A stretch of 64,000 nt of DNA from DATAEY01 sp045805565 (GCA_045805565.1 JBJMKZ010000023.1:62001-126000), one strand, 5' to 3'; shown: positions 25,268 through 33,923, counted from the first letter of the stretch. Notes: generated by a model not told the origin, from the letters alone. A program made the numbers and translations.

Positions 25268-26152
25268 GTGGGCGAGCCGACACGCAGCGGATTCGTGGCC
25301 CTGGCCGGGCGGCCGAACGTCGGCAAGTCGACGCTGGTCAACGCGGTCGTCGCCGGGAAGGTGGCGATCGTCTCCGACAAGCCGCAGACCACCCGCCGCG
25401 CGATCCGAGGCGTCGCCACCGGACCGGGCTGGCAGCTGGTGCTGGTCGACCTGCCCGGTGTGCAGCGTCCGCGGGACCCGCTCACCGAGCGGATGCAGGG
25501 GCGCGTCGATCAGGAGCTCGCCGAGTGCGACGCCGCCGTCATGGTGATCGACGCCACCCAGCCGCCGGGGCCCGGCGATCGCTTCCTCGCCGCGACGCTG
25601 GCGGGCGGCCCGGCGCCCGTGGTGGTCGCCGTGAACAAGATCGACCGGCTCCGCCGCGCCGGCACGGCGGCGGCGCTGCAGGCCGCTTCGGAGCTGAATC
25701 CTGGGGTGGAGGTGTTTCCGATCTCGGCCCGCACGGGCGCGGGCGTGGGGCCCCTGGTCGAGCATCTCGTGGGTCTGCTCCCACCCGGCCCGCTCTACTT
25801 CCCGCCGGAGCAGAGGTCCGACCTGCCCGAGGAGGTCGAGCTGGCCGAGCTGGTCCGCGAGCAGGTCCTCGCCCGCACGCGCCAGGAGCTCCCGCACGCG
25901 GTCGAGGTCAGCGTGGACGAAATCGAGCGCGCTCCAGGCCTGGTCACCGTCCGCGCCCACGTCTGGGTGGAGACCGAGTCGCAGAAGGGCATCCTCATCG
26001 GCGCGGGCGGCCGGATGATCAAGGCGGTGGGAACCGCCGCTCGGCGCGAGCTCGAGCGGCGGTTGGGCGAACGCGTGCACCTTGAGCTGACCGTGCGGGT
26101 CCGACGCCGCTGGCGCGCCGACGACGCCCTGCTGGACCGCCTCGGGATCTAG
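25268..26152 (+). CDS. era: GTPase Era
   Basis: 294 residues. The GTPase domain has GRPNVGKSTL, the TTRRAIRG switch I region, DLPGVQ and NKIDR. The C-terminal KH domain carries GAGGRMIKAVGTAARREL and binds the 3' end of 16S rRNA. Era acts in 30S assembly. GTG start, 5 bases after ybeY. The CBS-domain and diacylglycerol kinase genes often found between ybeY and era are absent. Confidence 0.96.
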   Translation: MGEPTRSGFVALAGRPNVGKSTLVNAVVAGKVAIVSDKPQTTRRAIRGVATGPGWQLVLVDLPGVQRPRDPLTERMQGRVDQELAECDAAVMVIDATQPPGPGDRFLAATLAGGPAPVVVAVNKIDRLRRAGTAAALQAASELNPGVEVFPISARTGAGVGPLVEHLVGLLPPGPLYFPPEQRSDLPEEVELAELVREQVLARTRQELPHAVEVSVDEIERAPGLVTVRAHVWVETESQKGILIGAGGRMIKAVGTAARRELERRLGERVHLELTVRVRRRWRADDALLDRLGI

Positions 26153-26170
26153 AGGACCGATCCCACGACC

Positions 26171-26184
26171 CCGCGTGCACGCGG
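26171..26184. terminator. palindrome between convergent era and ArsA-type ATPase
   Basis: CCGCGTGCACGCGG is a perfect 14-base palindrome that can fold as a 5-bp hairpin. It is centred in the 47-base convergent gap, so a shared weak terminator is the simplest reading. Confidence 0.3.
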
Positions 26185-26199
26185 CCGCGAATCGATCAT

Positions 26200-27126
26200 C
26201 TAGGCCCGCGCCCCGTCGAGCTGACGCATCAGGTCGCCGGCCAGACGCCGGAGCTGCGGGGCGCGCAGCTCGTCCTCGAACAGGAACGGCAGCGTCACCA
26301 CCGGCGCGCGGGCCTGGCTCGCCAACCGGTCCAGCTGCTCGCCCTGCCCGCGCGCCCACCGGTGCTCGGCGCGCACCGCCGCCAGCGCCCGCCGGGTGGC
26401 GCCGTCTCCATCCGACGCGGCGGCGGCGGCACGCTCGACGTCCGCCCGGTCGAAGCGCTGCGGGTAGACGCCGTTGACCACGATCGCCTCCAGTCCGGTC
26501 CCGACGATGCCGGGCAGGGCGCGCTCGAGCTCCAGGGTCTCGTTGACCGGCATCTCCTCGGCCAGGGCCACCGCGAGGTAGCCGGTCCGGGACGGCTCCG
26601 CCAGCAGGCGGTGCAGCGCGTCGGCCTGCCCGCGGATGGGACCGACGCGCGCGATCTCCGCGAACGTCGCGGGCGTGCGCAGCATCCCCAGCCCGTGGCC
26701 CGAAGCGGGCGCGTCCACGATCACCAGGTCATAGGCGTCGCCCTGGGCGAGCGCCCCGGCGCGCCCGAGCGTCGCGATCTCGCGGGCGCCCGGGGCCGCG
26801 GCGGCGAAGTAGCTGAAGGCGTCGCTCTCGAACAGCAGGCGGCTCAATGTCCGTGATCCGAGCTGGGCGGAGAGCCATCCCCGCAGCGCGGCCTGGGGAT
26901 CGATCGAGACGCCCCACAGCCCGTCGCTCAGCTCGCCCTCCTCGTCACCCACGCGCTGGTCACGCCCGAACGCGTGGGACAGCCGGTCCTGCTCGGCCAC
27001 CTCGCAGATGATCGTCCGCCGTCCCCGGGCGGCGCCCGCCAGTCCCAGCGCGCCGCAGACCGTCGATCGGCCAACGCCTCCCTTTCCGGTCACGTAGACC
27101 AGGTCGCGATCGAGGATCGACGTCAT
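26200..27126 (-). CDS. ArsA/GET3-type ATPase
   Basis: 308 residues from ATG 27126. The deviant Walker A reads GKGGVGRST: the family signature Lys is present but the usual P-loop Lys is Arg. A DAPASGHGLGMLRTP segment follows, typical of actinobacterial ArsA-like ATPases. Arsenite export is unlikely because no partner gene is nearby; relatives of this actinobacterial group have no firm function. It lies downstream of a small gene on the same strand, separated by a strong hairpin. Confidence 0.85.
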   Translation of the reverse strand: MTSILDRDLVYVTGKGGVGRSTVCGALGLAGAARGRRTIICEVAEQDRLSHAFGRDQRVGDEEGELSDGLWGVSIDPQAALRGWLSAQLGSRTLSRLLFESDAFSYFAAAAPGAREIATLGRAGALAQGDAYDLVIVDAPASGHGLGMLRTPATFAEIARVGPIRGQADALHRLLAEPSRTGYLAVALAEEMPVNETLELERALPGIVGTGLEAIVVNGVYPQRFDRADVERAAAAASDGDGATRRALAAVRAEHRWARGQGEQLDRLASQARAPVVTLPFLFEDELRAPQLRRLAGDLMRQLDGARA

Positions 27127-27169
27127 GGCGGCCAACTCTGTCAGGCCGCAGCGCGCGAGACGGACGGCG

Positions 27170-27201
27170 GCGGCCGCGACGCCCAGGGGCGTCGCGGCCG
27201 C
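27170..27201. terminator. strong hairpin between the small protein gene and ArsA
   Basis: A perfect 14-bp stem, GCGGCCGCGACGCC with GGCGTCGCGGCCGC, closes a 4-nt loop. It begins 5 bases after the stop of the small gene on the minus strand. It lacks a T-tract. Confidence 0.4.
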
Positions 27202-27205
27202 GGGC

Positions 27206-27382
27206 TCAGCTGAGGACCCGCTCCAGCTTCTCCCGTCCCTGCTCGACCTGCTCGGTCTCGACGGGCGGGTTCGCCGGCACCGGGGCGCCGGCAGGGTCGG
27301 TGACCTGCTTGCGACGATCGTCACGGCCCTCGGGCGGGTCCTCCATCCGCCGGTCCTGCTGTGGCTGATCGTGTGCGGTCAT
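27206..27382 (-). CDS. small charged protein of unknown function
   Basis: 58 residues, almost all polar: Asp, Glu, Arg, Gln and Pro dominate, with no Cys and no hydrophobic helix. It ends in EQGREKLERVLS, which could form a short helix. No domain is recognised. A GAGGG ribosome-like sequence directly precedes ATG 27382. It is divergent from hisIE and upstream of the ArsA-type gene. Confidence 0.45.
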   Translation of the reverse strand: MTAHDQPQQDRRMEDPPEGRDDRRKQVTDPAGAPVPANPPVETEQVEQGREKLERVLS

Positions 27383-27457
27383 CCCTCGGCGCCTACCCGA
27401 CCCTCGGGCGGTCATGCATCCGATCGCCCCCCCGGGGTCGAAATGCCCGCTCGGACC

Positions 27458-27463
27458 TACAAT
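27458..27463 (+). promoter_or_regulatory. -10 element of the hisIE-trp operon
   Basis: TACAAT ends 10 nt before GTG 27474. The short distance leaves no space for a trp leader peptide or attenuator. Confidence 0.5.
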
Positions 27464-27473
27464 CAACCGGGTC

Positions 27474-28091
27474 GTGGAAGACGCCGACATCGCCTATGAC
27501 GAGCGCGGGATCGTCCCGTGCGTGGTCCAGGACTGGCGCACCGGGGAGGTCCTGACGCTCGCCTACATGAATGCCGAGGCGCTATGCCGCACGCGTGAGA
27601 GCGGCGAGATGCACTTCTGGAGCCGCTCCCGCGGCGAGCTGTGGCACAAGGGCGCGACGAGCGGAAACACCCAGGCCCTGCGAGCCATCCGCTACGACTG
27701 CGACGCCGACGCGCTGCTGGCGCTGGTGGAGCCGTCGGGGCCCGCCTGCCACACCGGCGAGCGGACGTGCTTTCACCGCGGCGAGCTCGAGCCGGCCGCG
27801 CCCCACGAGGCCCTTCCGGGCCTGGAGCGCGTGCTGGCCGAGCGGGCCCGGGAGCGGCCACCCGGGTCCTACACCGTCGAACTGCTGGAGGCGCCCGACC
27901 GGCTCGCCGGCAAGGTGCTCGAGGAGGCCGGCGAGGTTACCCGCGCCGCCGCCGACGAGCCAAACGAGCGGGTGGCCGAGGAGGCCGCGGACCTGCTCTA
28001 TCACCTGTCGGTCCTCCTGCGCTCCCGCGAGCTGAGCCTGTCCGACGCCGAGCATGTGCTGGAGGCGCGCCGGCGCGGCGCTGCCGCTTGA
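27474..28091 (+). CDS. hisIE: phosphoribosyl-AMP cyclohydrolase / phosphoribosyl-ATP pyrophosphatase
   Basis: 205 residues, a HisI-HisE fusion that catalyses the second and third steps of histidine synthesis. The HisI half (about 1-115) has LTLAYMNAEAL, ELWHKGATSGN, the metal-binding DCDAD and CHTGERTCF. The HisE half has the PGSYTVELLEAP...KVLEEAGEV core. GTG 27474 is preferred because the longer in-frame reading starts upstream of the promoter hexamer. Its TGA overlaps the trpE ATG (TGATG), so histidine and tryptophan genes are co-translated. Confidence 0.94.
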   Translation: MEDADIAYDERGIVPCVVQDWRTGEVLTLAYMNAEALCRTRESGEMHFWSRSRGELWHKGATSGNTQALRAIRYDCDADALLALVEPSGPACHTGERTCFHRGELEPAAPHEALPGLERVLAERARERPPGSYTVELLEAPDRLAGKVLEEAGEVTRAAADEPNERVAEEAADLLYHLSVLLRSRELSLSDAEHVLEARRRGAAA

Positions 28092-29554
28092 TGGCCGTCG
28101 CGGCCGAGCTGCCCTCCGTCTCGCCGGGACTCGAGGAGGCTCGGGGGCTGGCGGCCGAGCACAACCTGGTCCCGCTGCGCCACACCTTCATCGACGATTG
28201 CGAGACGCCGGTGTCGGCGTTCCTCAAGCTGCGCGAGGAAGGCCCGGCCTTCCTGCTGGAATCGGCCGAGCAGGGCCAGCGGGTCGGCCGCTACTCGTTC
28301 ATCGGCTTCCGTCCCCGCAAGGTGGTGCGGTGGTCGCTGCGCGACGGCGGCGATCCCTACGCCCTGGCCGCCGCCGAGGTGGCGCGCCACCGCCAGGCGC
28401 CGCTCCCCGGGCTGCCTCCGTTCGCGGGAGGGGCGGTGGGCTTCTTCGGCTACGACCTCGTGCGCACCGTCGAGCCGCTCGGCGATCCCAACCCCGACCC
28501 GCTGGGCCTGCCCGACCTGGCCCTGATGCTGTCCGACCTGCTGGTGGTCTTCGATCACCTCAGCCACACGGTCTCGGTGCTGGCGAACGTCTACGCGGAG
28601 GACGACGTCGAGCGCTCCTACGCCGCCGCCTGCGAGGCGATCGCAGGCGTGCGCGAGCGGCTGGCCGGGCCGGTTCCCCGGCCGGCCCACCCGACCGCGG
28701 GGCGGGAGACGCCGCATTTCACGCCGAACATGTCGCGGGCGCAGTTCGAGTCGACCGTCGCGCGGATCGTCGAGTACGTGCACGCCGGAGACGCCTTCCA
28801 GGTCGTGCCCTCGCAGCGCTGGTCCGCGGCCGTCCCCGTGGAGGCGTTCTCGGTCTACCGCGGGCTGCGGGCGGTCAACCCGAGCCCGTACATGTACTTC
28901 CTGGACTTCGGCGACTTCCAGATCGCCGGCGCGAGCCCCGAGCCGCTGCTCACGGTCACCGGTCGCCGTGCCTCCACGCGGCCGATAGCCGGCACCCGGC
29001 CGCGCGGGGCGAACGCCGACGAGGATGCGCGGATCGCCGCGGAGCTGCTCGAGGACCCCAAGGAGCGCGCGGAGCACGTGATGCTGGTCGACCTCGGGCG
29101 CAACGACCTGGGCAGGGTCTGCGAGTACGGCTCGGTGGCGGTCGAGGACTTCATGGTGGTGGAGACCTACAGCCACGTCATGCACATCGTCTCCTCGGTC
29201 ACCGGCGTCCTGCGTCCCGAGGTCGGGGCCATCGACGCGCTGCGCGCGACGCTCCCGGCCGGGACGCTGTCGGGGGCGCCCAAGGTGCGGGCGATGGAGA
29301 TCATCGACGAGCTCGAGCCGGTCAAGCGGGGCGGCTACGGCGGAGCCATCGGGTACCTCTCCTACACCGGCGATCTCGACACCTGCATCCACATCCGCAC
29401 CGTGGTGATGAAGGACGGCGTCGCCCATGTGCAGGCGGGAGGGGGGACTGTCGCCGACGCCCGGCCGGACTACGAGTACCGCGAGTCGGAGGCCAAGGCG
29501 CGCGGCGTCCTGAGGGCGATCGAGCTCGCCTGCCAACAGGAGGATTGGGCGTGA
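28091..29554 (+). CDS. trpE: anthranilate synthase component I
   Basis: 487 residues. It converts chorismate to anthranilate with TrpG. The N-terminal LLESAEQG...GRYSFIGF region carries the LLES motif that binds tryptophan in feedback-inhibited enzymes, so feedback control is likely. The chorismate-binding domain has the RPIAGTRPRG, VDLGRNDLGR, HIVSSVTG and LPAGTLSGAPKVRAMEII blocks. First trp gene of the operon, joined to hisIE by a one-base overlap. Confidence 0.97.
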   Translation: MAVAAELPSVSPGLEEARGLAAEHNLVPLRHTFIDDCETPVSAFLKLREEGPAFLLESAEQGQRVGRYSFIGFRPRKVVRWSLRDGGDPYALAAAEVARHRQAPLPGLPPFAGGAVGFFGYDLVRTVEPLGDPNPDPLGLPDLALMLSDLLVVFDHLSHTVSVLANVYAEDDVERSYAAACEAIAGVRERLAGPVPRPAHPTAGRETPHFTPNMSRAQFESTVARIVEYVHAGDAFQVVPSQRWSAAVPVEAFSVYRGLRAVNPSPYMYFLDFGDFQIAGASPEPLLTVTGRRASTRPIAGTRPRGANADEDARIAAELLEDPKERAEHVMLVDLGRNDLGRVCEYGSVAVEDFMVVETYSHVMHIVSSVTGVLRPEVGAIDALRATLPAGTLSGAPKVRAMEIIDELEPVKRGGYGGAIGYLSYTGDLDTCIHIRTVVMKDGVAHVQAGGGTVADARPDYEYRESEAKARGVLRAIELACQQEDWA

Positions 29555-30132
29555 TGCGAGACCGGGCGGTTCTGGTTATCGACAACTACGACTCGTTCGC
29601 CTACAACCTGGTCCAGTACCTGGGTGAGCTTGGCGCCGAGGTGGAGGTCGTGCGCAACGACCGGGCGAGCGTGGATGAGCTGCTGGCGCGCCGCCCGGAC
29701 CGGCTGGTGGTGTCGCCGGGGCCCTGCACCCCGAGTCAGGCCGGGATCTCGGTCGAGGCGATGCGGCGCTTCCCCGAGGCCGGCGTGCCCGCGCTGGGAG
29801 TCTGCCTGGGGCATCAATCCCTCGCCCAGGCGTTCGGCGGTCGAGTGGTTCGGCATGAACCGGTCCACGGGAAGGCGACGTCCGTCGAGCACGACGGCAG
29901 GACGATCTTCGCCGGACTGGAGACCCCGCTCACCGCCGGTCGCTACCACTCGCTGGTGGTGCACCCGCAGCTGCCGGACTGCTTCGAGCGCTCGGCCGCC
30001 GCCGAGGGCGTGGTCATGGGCATCCGCCACCGCGAGCTGCCGGCCGAGGGCGTGCAGTTCCACCCCGAGTCGGTGCTGACCGAGCAGGGGCGCGCGCTGC
30101 TGGCCAATTTCCTGGACGGCGCCGCGGCCTAG
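29554..30132 (+). CDS. trpG: anthranilate synthase component II (glutamine amidotransferase)
   Basis: 192 residues. Class I glutamine amidotransferase with oxyanion motif SPGPCTPSQAG, nucleophile Cys in GVCLGHQSLA and the His-Glu pair in VQFHPES. It supplies ammonia to TrpE, and may also serve PabB. The ATG overlaps the trpE stop; GTG 29551, three bases upstream, lies 7 nt after AGGAGG and is an equally good start. Confidence 0.95.
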   Translation: MRDRAVLVIDNYDSFAYNLVQYLGELGAEVEVVRNDRASVDELLARRPDRLVVSPGPCTPSQAGISVEAMRRFPEAGVPALGVCLGHQSLAQAFGGRVVRHEPVHGKATSVEHDGRTIFAGLETPLTAGRYHSLVVHPQLPDCFERSAAAEGVVMGIRHRELPAEGVQFHPESVLTEQGRALLANFLDGAAA

Positions 30133-30140
30133 CTCCCGGT

Positions 30141-31190
30141 ATGGCGCAACCCAAGATCACCCGAGCCGTCGACGCCGTCGCCTCCGGCCGCGACCTGAGC
30201 GCCGACGACGCCGCGGACGTGCTGGCGGTGATCATGGCCGGCGACGCCTCGGAGGTCGAGATTGCAGCCTTCCTGGTCGCGCTGCGGACCAAGGGGGAGA
30301 CGGTCGACGAGCTTGCGGGGCTGGCGCGCACGATGCGAGCGCTCTCAGCGCGCGTGGAGACCGGCCGCGACGACCTGCTCGACACCGCGGGCACGGGAGG
30401 CGGGCGACCGACGTTCAACGTCTCGACTACCGCCGCGCTGATCGCGGCCGGCGCCGGCTGCGCGGTGGCCAAGCACGGCAACCGGTCTGCCACCAGCCTC
30501 TCGGGATCGGCCGACGTGCTCGAGGCGCTGGGCGCCCGCATCGATCTCGGCCCCGAGGCGGTGGCCGGCTGCATCCGCGAGGCGGGCTTCGGATTCATGT
30601 TCGCCCCCTCACACCACCAGGCGACGCGGTTCGTGGTCCCGGTGCGCAAGGAGCTGGGGATGCGCACGATCTTCAACTTCCTGGGGCCCCTCACCAACCC
30701 GGCGGGCGCGACTCGCCAGCTCATCGGGGTCTCCGACCCCGCCTACCTGGAGACGGTGGCCGGGGCGCTCGGCCGTCTGGGGGCGGCGAGGGCGTTGGTA
30801 GTGTCCAGCGAGGACGGGCTGGACGAGATGAGCACGGCAGGGCGCACCCAGGTCGTCGAGGTCACGGGAGCCGGGGACGGAGGCCCCCCGGTACTCGAGC
30901 GCTACACCGTGACGGCGGCGGAACTCGGGCTGGCGCCGGCCCGCACGCAGGAACTGGCCGGCGGCACGCCCGCGGACAACGCGCATATCACCCGGCGGAT
31001 CCTGGCCGGTGAGCGAGGTCCGCAGCGCGACATCGCCGTGCTGAACGCCGGCGCCGCGATCTACGTCAGCGGCCGCACCGACACGCTGGAGGCGGGCGTG
31101 CGCGCGGCGGAGGAAGCGGTGGACGACGGCTCCGCCGCGGCGGCGCTCGACCGCTTCGTGGCCTGCACCCAAAGGCTCGCGACGGAGTGA
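30141..31190 (+). CDS. trpD: anthranilate phosphoribosyltransferase
   Basis: 349 residues. It joins anthranilate and PRPP. The PRPP site DTAGTGGGRPTFNVSTT and the KHGNRSATSLSGSADVLEALG block are canonical; the helical N-terminal domain and NPAGATRQLIGV are also present. It follows trpG after 8 bases and overlaps trpC by 4 bases. Confidence 0.97.
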   Translation: MAQPKITRAVDAVASGRDLSADDAADVLAVIMAGDASEVEIAAFLVALRTKGETVDELAGLARTMRALSARVETGRDDLLDTAGTGGGRPTFNVSTTAALIAAGAGCAVAKHGNRSATSLSGSADVLEALGARIDLGPEAVAGCIREAGFGFMFAPSHHQATRFVVPVRKELGMRTIFNFLGPLTNPAGATRQLIGVSDPAYLETVAGALGRLGAARALVVSSEDGLDEMSTAGRTQVVEVTGAGDGGPPVLERYTVTAAELGLAPARTQELAGGTPADNAHITRRILAGERGPQRDIAVLNAGAAIYVSGRTDTLEAGVRAAEEAVDDGSAAAALDRFVACTQRLATE

Positions 31191-31981
31191 ACGTGCTGGA
31201 CCGGATCGTCGAGGCCACCCGCCAGGACGTCGATCGCCGCCGCCGCGAGGTCCCCCAGGCCGAGCTCGAGCGTGAGCTGTCCGGCAGGGGCGAGGACCGC
31301 CCGTTCAGCGAGGCCGTCTCCCGTCCGGGCCTGTCGCTGATCGCCGAGTACAAGCGTCGCTCGCCGTCGGCCGGGCCGCTGCTTCCGGACGCCGGGGTGA
31401 CCGAGGTCGTCGAGGCGTTCGAGCGGGGCGGCGCGGCCGCGATCTCCGTCCTAACCGAGACGTACCACTTCGCGGGCTCGCTGGCCGACCTGCGGGAGGC
31501 CCGTCACGCCTCGGGGCTTCCGATCCTGCGCAAGGACTTCGTGGTCGACCCCTACCAGGTGTACGAGTCGGCGGCGGTTGGGGCCGACGCCATCCTGCTG
31601 ATCGTGGCCGCCCTGGCGCCCGACGGGCTGGCGGCGCTGCACTCCGAGGCCCGGTGGCTGGACCTCGACGTCCTCGTCGAGGTGCACGACGAGGCCGAGC
31701 TCGAGGCGGCCCTCGAAATCGACGCCGCGATGATCGGCATCAACAACCGCGACCTGACCGACTTCTCCGTGGACGTCGAGCGGACGTTCGCGCTGCTCTC
31801 CGACGTCCCGGCCGGCAAGGCCGTGGTCTCCGAGTCGGGCTTGCGCTCGCGCGAACAGCTCGACGAGCTCGAGCGTGTCGGCGTTGACGCGGTGCTGATC
31901 GGCGAGTCGCTGCTGCGCTCGGAGGACATCGAGGCGGCATGCCGGGCGCTGTCGGGCGGAGACGGAGAGCCCGAGCCCTGA
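31187..31981 (+). CDS. trpC: indole-3-glycerol-phosphate synthase
   Basis: 264 residues, a TIM barrel that closes the indole ring. Conserved blocks are EYKRRSPSAGP, SVLTE...FAGS, LRKDFVVDPYQVYES, INNRDL and SESGL. It is monofunctional: TrpF is encoded separately downstream. It is the last gene before the trp cluster is interrupted by a serine protease gene. Confidence 0.96.
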   Translation: MNVLDRIVEATRQDVDRRRREVPQAELERELSGRGEDRPFSEAVSRPGLSLIAEYKRRSPSAGPLLPDAGVTEVVEAFERGGAAAISVLTETYHFAGSLADLREARHASGLPILRKDFVVDPYQVYESAAVGADAILLIVAALAPDGLAALHSEARWLDLDVLVEVHDEAELEAALEIDAAMIGINNRDLTDFSVDVERTFALLSDVPAGKAVVSESGLRSREQLDELERVGVDAVLIGESLLRSEDIEAACRALSGGDGEPEP

Positions 31982-32025
31982 CGCCCGCTTGCGCGGCCCG
32001 CTCGCGCGCCACGTTTCATCAGGGC

Positions 32026-32033
32026 TTTAGGTT
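32026..32033 (+). promoter_or_regulatory. possible -10 region of htrA
   Basis: TTTAGGTT, about 30 nt before the htrA ATG, is the only TANNNT-like site in the 82-base trpC-htrA gap. It would give a short untranslated leader without a good ribosome site. Confidence 0.3.
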
Positions 32034-32063
32034 GGCTTCACGCCTGCCGACAACACTCGGGAC

Positions 32064-33236
32064 ATGAACCTCCCGCTCCGATCCTCACTGGTATCGGCGG
32101 TGCTGGGGGGAGCGGTGGTGGCGGCGGTCATGGTCGTGTTCGGGGCCGTCCAGGGCGAAAGGAGCACGACCGTCGTCCAGCAGTCTCCGATCAGCCGCCC
32201 GGCGAGCGGCGGGTCCGGCCACGGCCTGACCCCGAGCGAGATCTACAAGCGCGACGCGCCAGGGGTGGTCAACGTGAAGGCGCAGATCGTGCGCCAGGTC
32301 GAGTCGCCGTTCGACGTCTTCCCGCAGGAGCAGCGCGGGCAGTCCAGCGGCTCGGGCTTCGTGCTCGACAGGTCGGGATACATCCTCACCAACGCCCACG
32401 TCATCGAGGGCGCCTCCGAGGTCAATGTGCAGTTCGAGGACCGCAAGAGCGCCAGCGCCGACGTGGTCGGCAAGGACAGCTCGACCGACATCGCGGTGCT
32501 CAAGGTCGATCGCGCCGGCGTGAGGCTGCATCCGCTCGGGCTCGGCGACTCCGGCACGGTGCAGGTCGGGGATCCCACGATCGCGATCGGGAACCCGTTC
32601 GGCCTCGACCGGACGCTCACGACCGGGGTCGTCTCCGCCCTCCAGCGGCGCATCTCGGCTCCCAACGGCTTCAGCATCGACCACGTCATCCAGACCGACG
32701 CCGCGATCAATCCCGGCAACTCGGGCGGCCCCCTGCTCGACGCGGCCGGGCGGGTCATCGGGATCAACTCCCAGATCGTCACCGGAGAGGCGGCCACCGG
32801 GAACGTCGGCATCGGGTTCGCGGTGCCGATCAACACCGCCAAGAAGGTCATCCCCGAGCTGATGAAGACGGGGCGGGTGTCGCGTCCCTACATCGGGATC
32901 ACGGGGCTGACGATCGACAAGTCGCTGGGGCGGCTGAACCTGGCCACCGACAGCGGGGTGCTGGTCCAGGAGGTGGCGACCGGAAGCCCGGCAGCCAAGG
33001 CGGGCGTCAAGGGCGGCGACACCGAGGCCACGCTGGACGGCTCCGACATCGCCCTGGGCGGCGACGTGATCAAGCAGATCGACGGACGCGACGTGACCTC
33101 CATGGATGACGTGGTGGCGGTGGTCAACCGACGCCGGCCGGGCGACGCGGTGAAGATCGAGCTGCTGCGCGGCGGGCGGACGCTCACGGTCACCGTCACC
33201 CTCGGGCAGCGCCCGGATCGCGCGCCCACCCAGTAG
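32064..33236 (+). CDS. membrane-anchored HtrA/DegP-type serine protease
   Basis: 390 residues. A signal anchor (about residues 8-28) places the protease outside the membrane. The trypsin-like domain has the catalytic triad His112 (TNAHVIEG), Asp142 (STDIAVL) and Ser220 (NPGNSGGPLLD). A single C-terminal PDZ domain (about 280-385) probably binds unfolded C-termini. It acts in envelope protein quality control. Its place between trpC and trpF is odd because it has no role in tryptophan synthesis. The 82-base and 42-base gaps on its two sides suggest an independent unit. Confidence 0.94.
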   Translation: MNLPLRSSLVSAVLGGAVVAAVMVVFGAVQGERSTTVVQQSPISRPASGGSGHGLTPSEIYKRDAPGVVNVKAQIVRQVESPFDVFPQEQRGQSSGSGFVLDRSGYILTNAHVIEGASEVNVQFEDRKSASADVVGKDSSTDIAVLKVDRAGVRLHPLGLGDSGTVQVGDPTIAIGNPFGLDRTLTTGVVSALQRRISAPNGFSIDHVIQTDAAINPGNSGGPLLDAAGRVIGINSQIVTGEAATGNVGIGFAVPINTAKKVIPELMKTGRVSRPYIGITGLTIDKSLGRLNLATDSGVLVQEVATGSPAAKAGVKGGDTEATLDGSDIALGGDVIKQIDGRDVTSMDDVVAVVNRRRPGDAVKIELLRGGRTLTVTVTLGQRPDRAPTQ

Positions 33237-33266
33237 CCGCCCGCGGGCCCGGCGGCCGGTCGCCTC

Positions 33267-33272
33267 TACCAT
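33267..33272 (+). promoter_or_regulatory. -10 element of trpF
   Basis: TACCAT ends 6 nt before the trpF ATG, so trpFBA probably has its own leaderless transcript after the htrA insertion. Confidence 0.5.
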
Positions 33273-33278
33273 GGGCGG

Positions 33279-33923
33279 ATGCCCGTCCCGAGGGTCAAGA
33301 TCTGCGGCAACACCGACCTCGCCGACGCCCAGCGCGCGGTGGAGCTCGGCGCCTGGGCGCTGGGCCTGATCTTCTACGAGCGCTCGCCGCGCCGTTGCCG
33401 GATCGCCGACGCCGAGGAGATCGCCGCCTACCTGCGCCGCCGGGTCGAGCTGTGCGGGGTGTTCGTGAACGCCACCCTGGACCGGGTCGCCGGGCTGGCC
33501 GATCGGCTCGGACTGAGCATGCTCCAGCTGCACGGAGACGAGGGGCCTGCGTACTGCGCCGAGGCGGCGCGACGCACGGGCTGCAAGGTGGCCAAGGCGA
33601 TCCGCGTCCGCTCGCGGGCCGACCTGCAGGCGCTCGAGGCCTTCCACACCGATTTTCACCTGCTCGACTCCCACGCGCGCGGGCTGCGCGGCGGAACCGG
33701 TGCGCCCTTCGACTGGGAGCTAGTGCGGGCCCGGCACGGTGCCGTGCCGATCATCCTCAGCGGGGGCCTGACCGCGGAGAACGTGACCGGGGCGATCGCG
33801 GTCACCCGGCCGTTCGCCGTCGACGTCGCCAGCGGGGTGGAGGCCGAGCCGGGGCGCAAGGATCCGGCGCGGCTGGAGGCGTTCTTCGACGCCGTGCGCC
33901 AGAGCGCCACCGTGGCGGCATGA
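33279..33923 (+). CDS. trpF: phosphoribosylanthranilate isomerase
   Basis: 214 residues, a small TIM barrel for the Amadori rearrangement in tryptophan synthesis. The catalytic Cys is in KICGNTD near the N-terminus and the catalytic Asp in HLLDSHARG; the phosphate site is ILSGGLTAENV with VDVASGVE near the end. A separate TrpF is notable for an actinobacterium, because many use the dual-function PriA instead. It joins trpB through ATGA. Confidence 0.95.
   Translation: MPVPRVKICGNTDLADAQRAVELGAWALGLIFYERSPRRCRIADAEEIAAYLRRRVELCGVFVNATLDRVAGLADRLGLSMLQLHGDEGPAYCAEAARRTGCKVAKAIRVRSRADLQALEAFHTDFHLLDSHARGLRGGTGAPFDWELVRARHGAVPIILSGGLTAENVTGAIAVTRPFAVDVASGVEAEPGRKDPARLEAFFDAVRQSATVAA

Noticed and set aside
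27383..27473. A trp leader peptide, T-box or terminator-antiterminator before hisIE-trpE.
   Set aside because: The likely +1 is within a few bases of the hisIE start codon, and no run of Trp codons or T-box sequence is visible.
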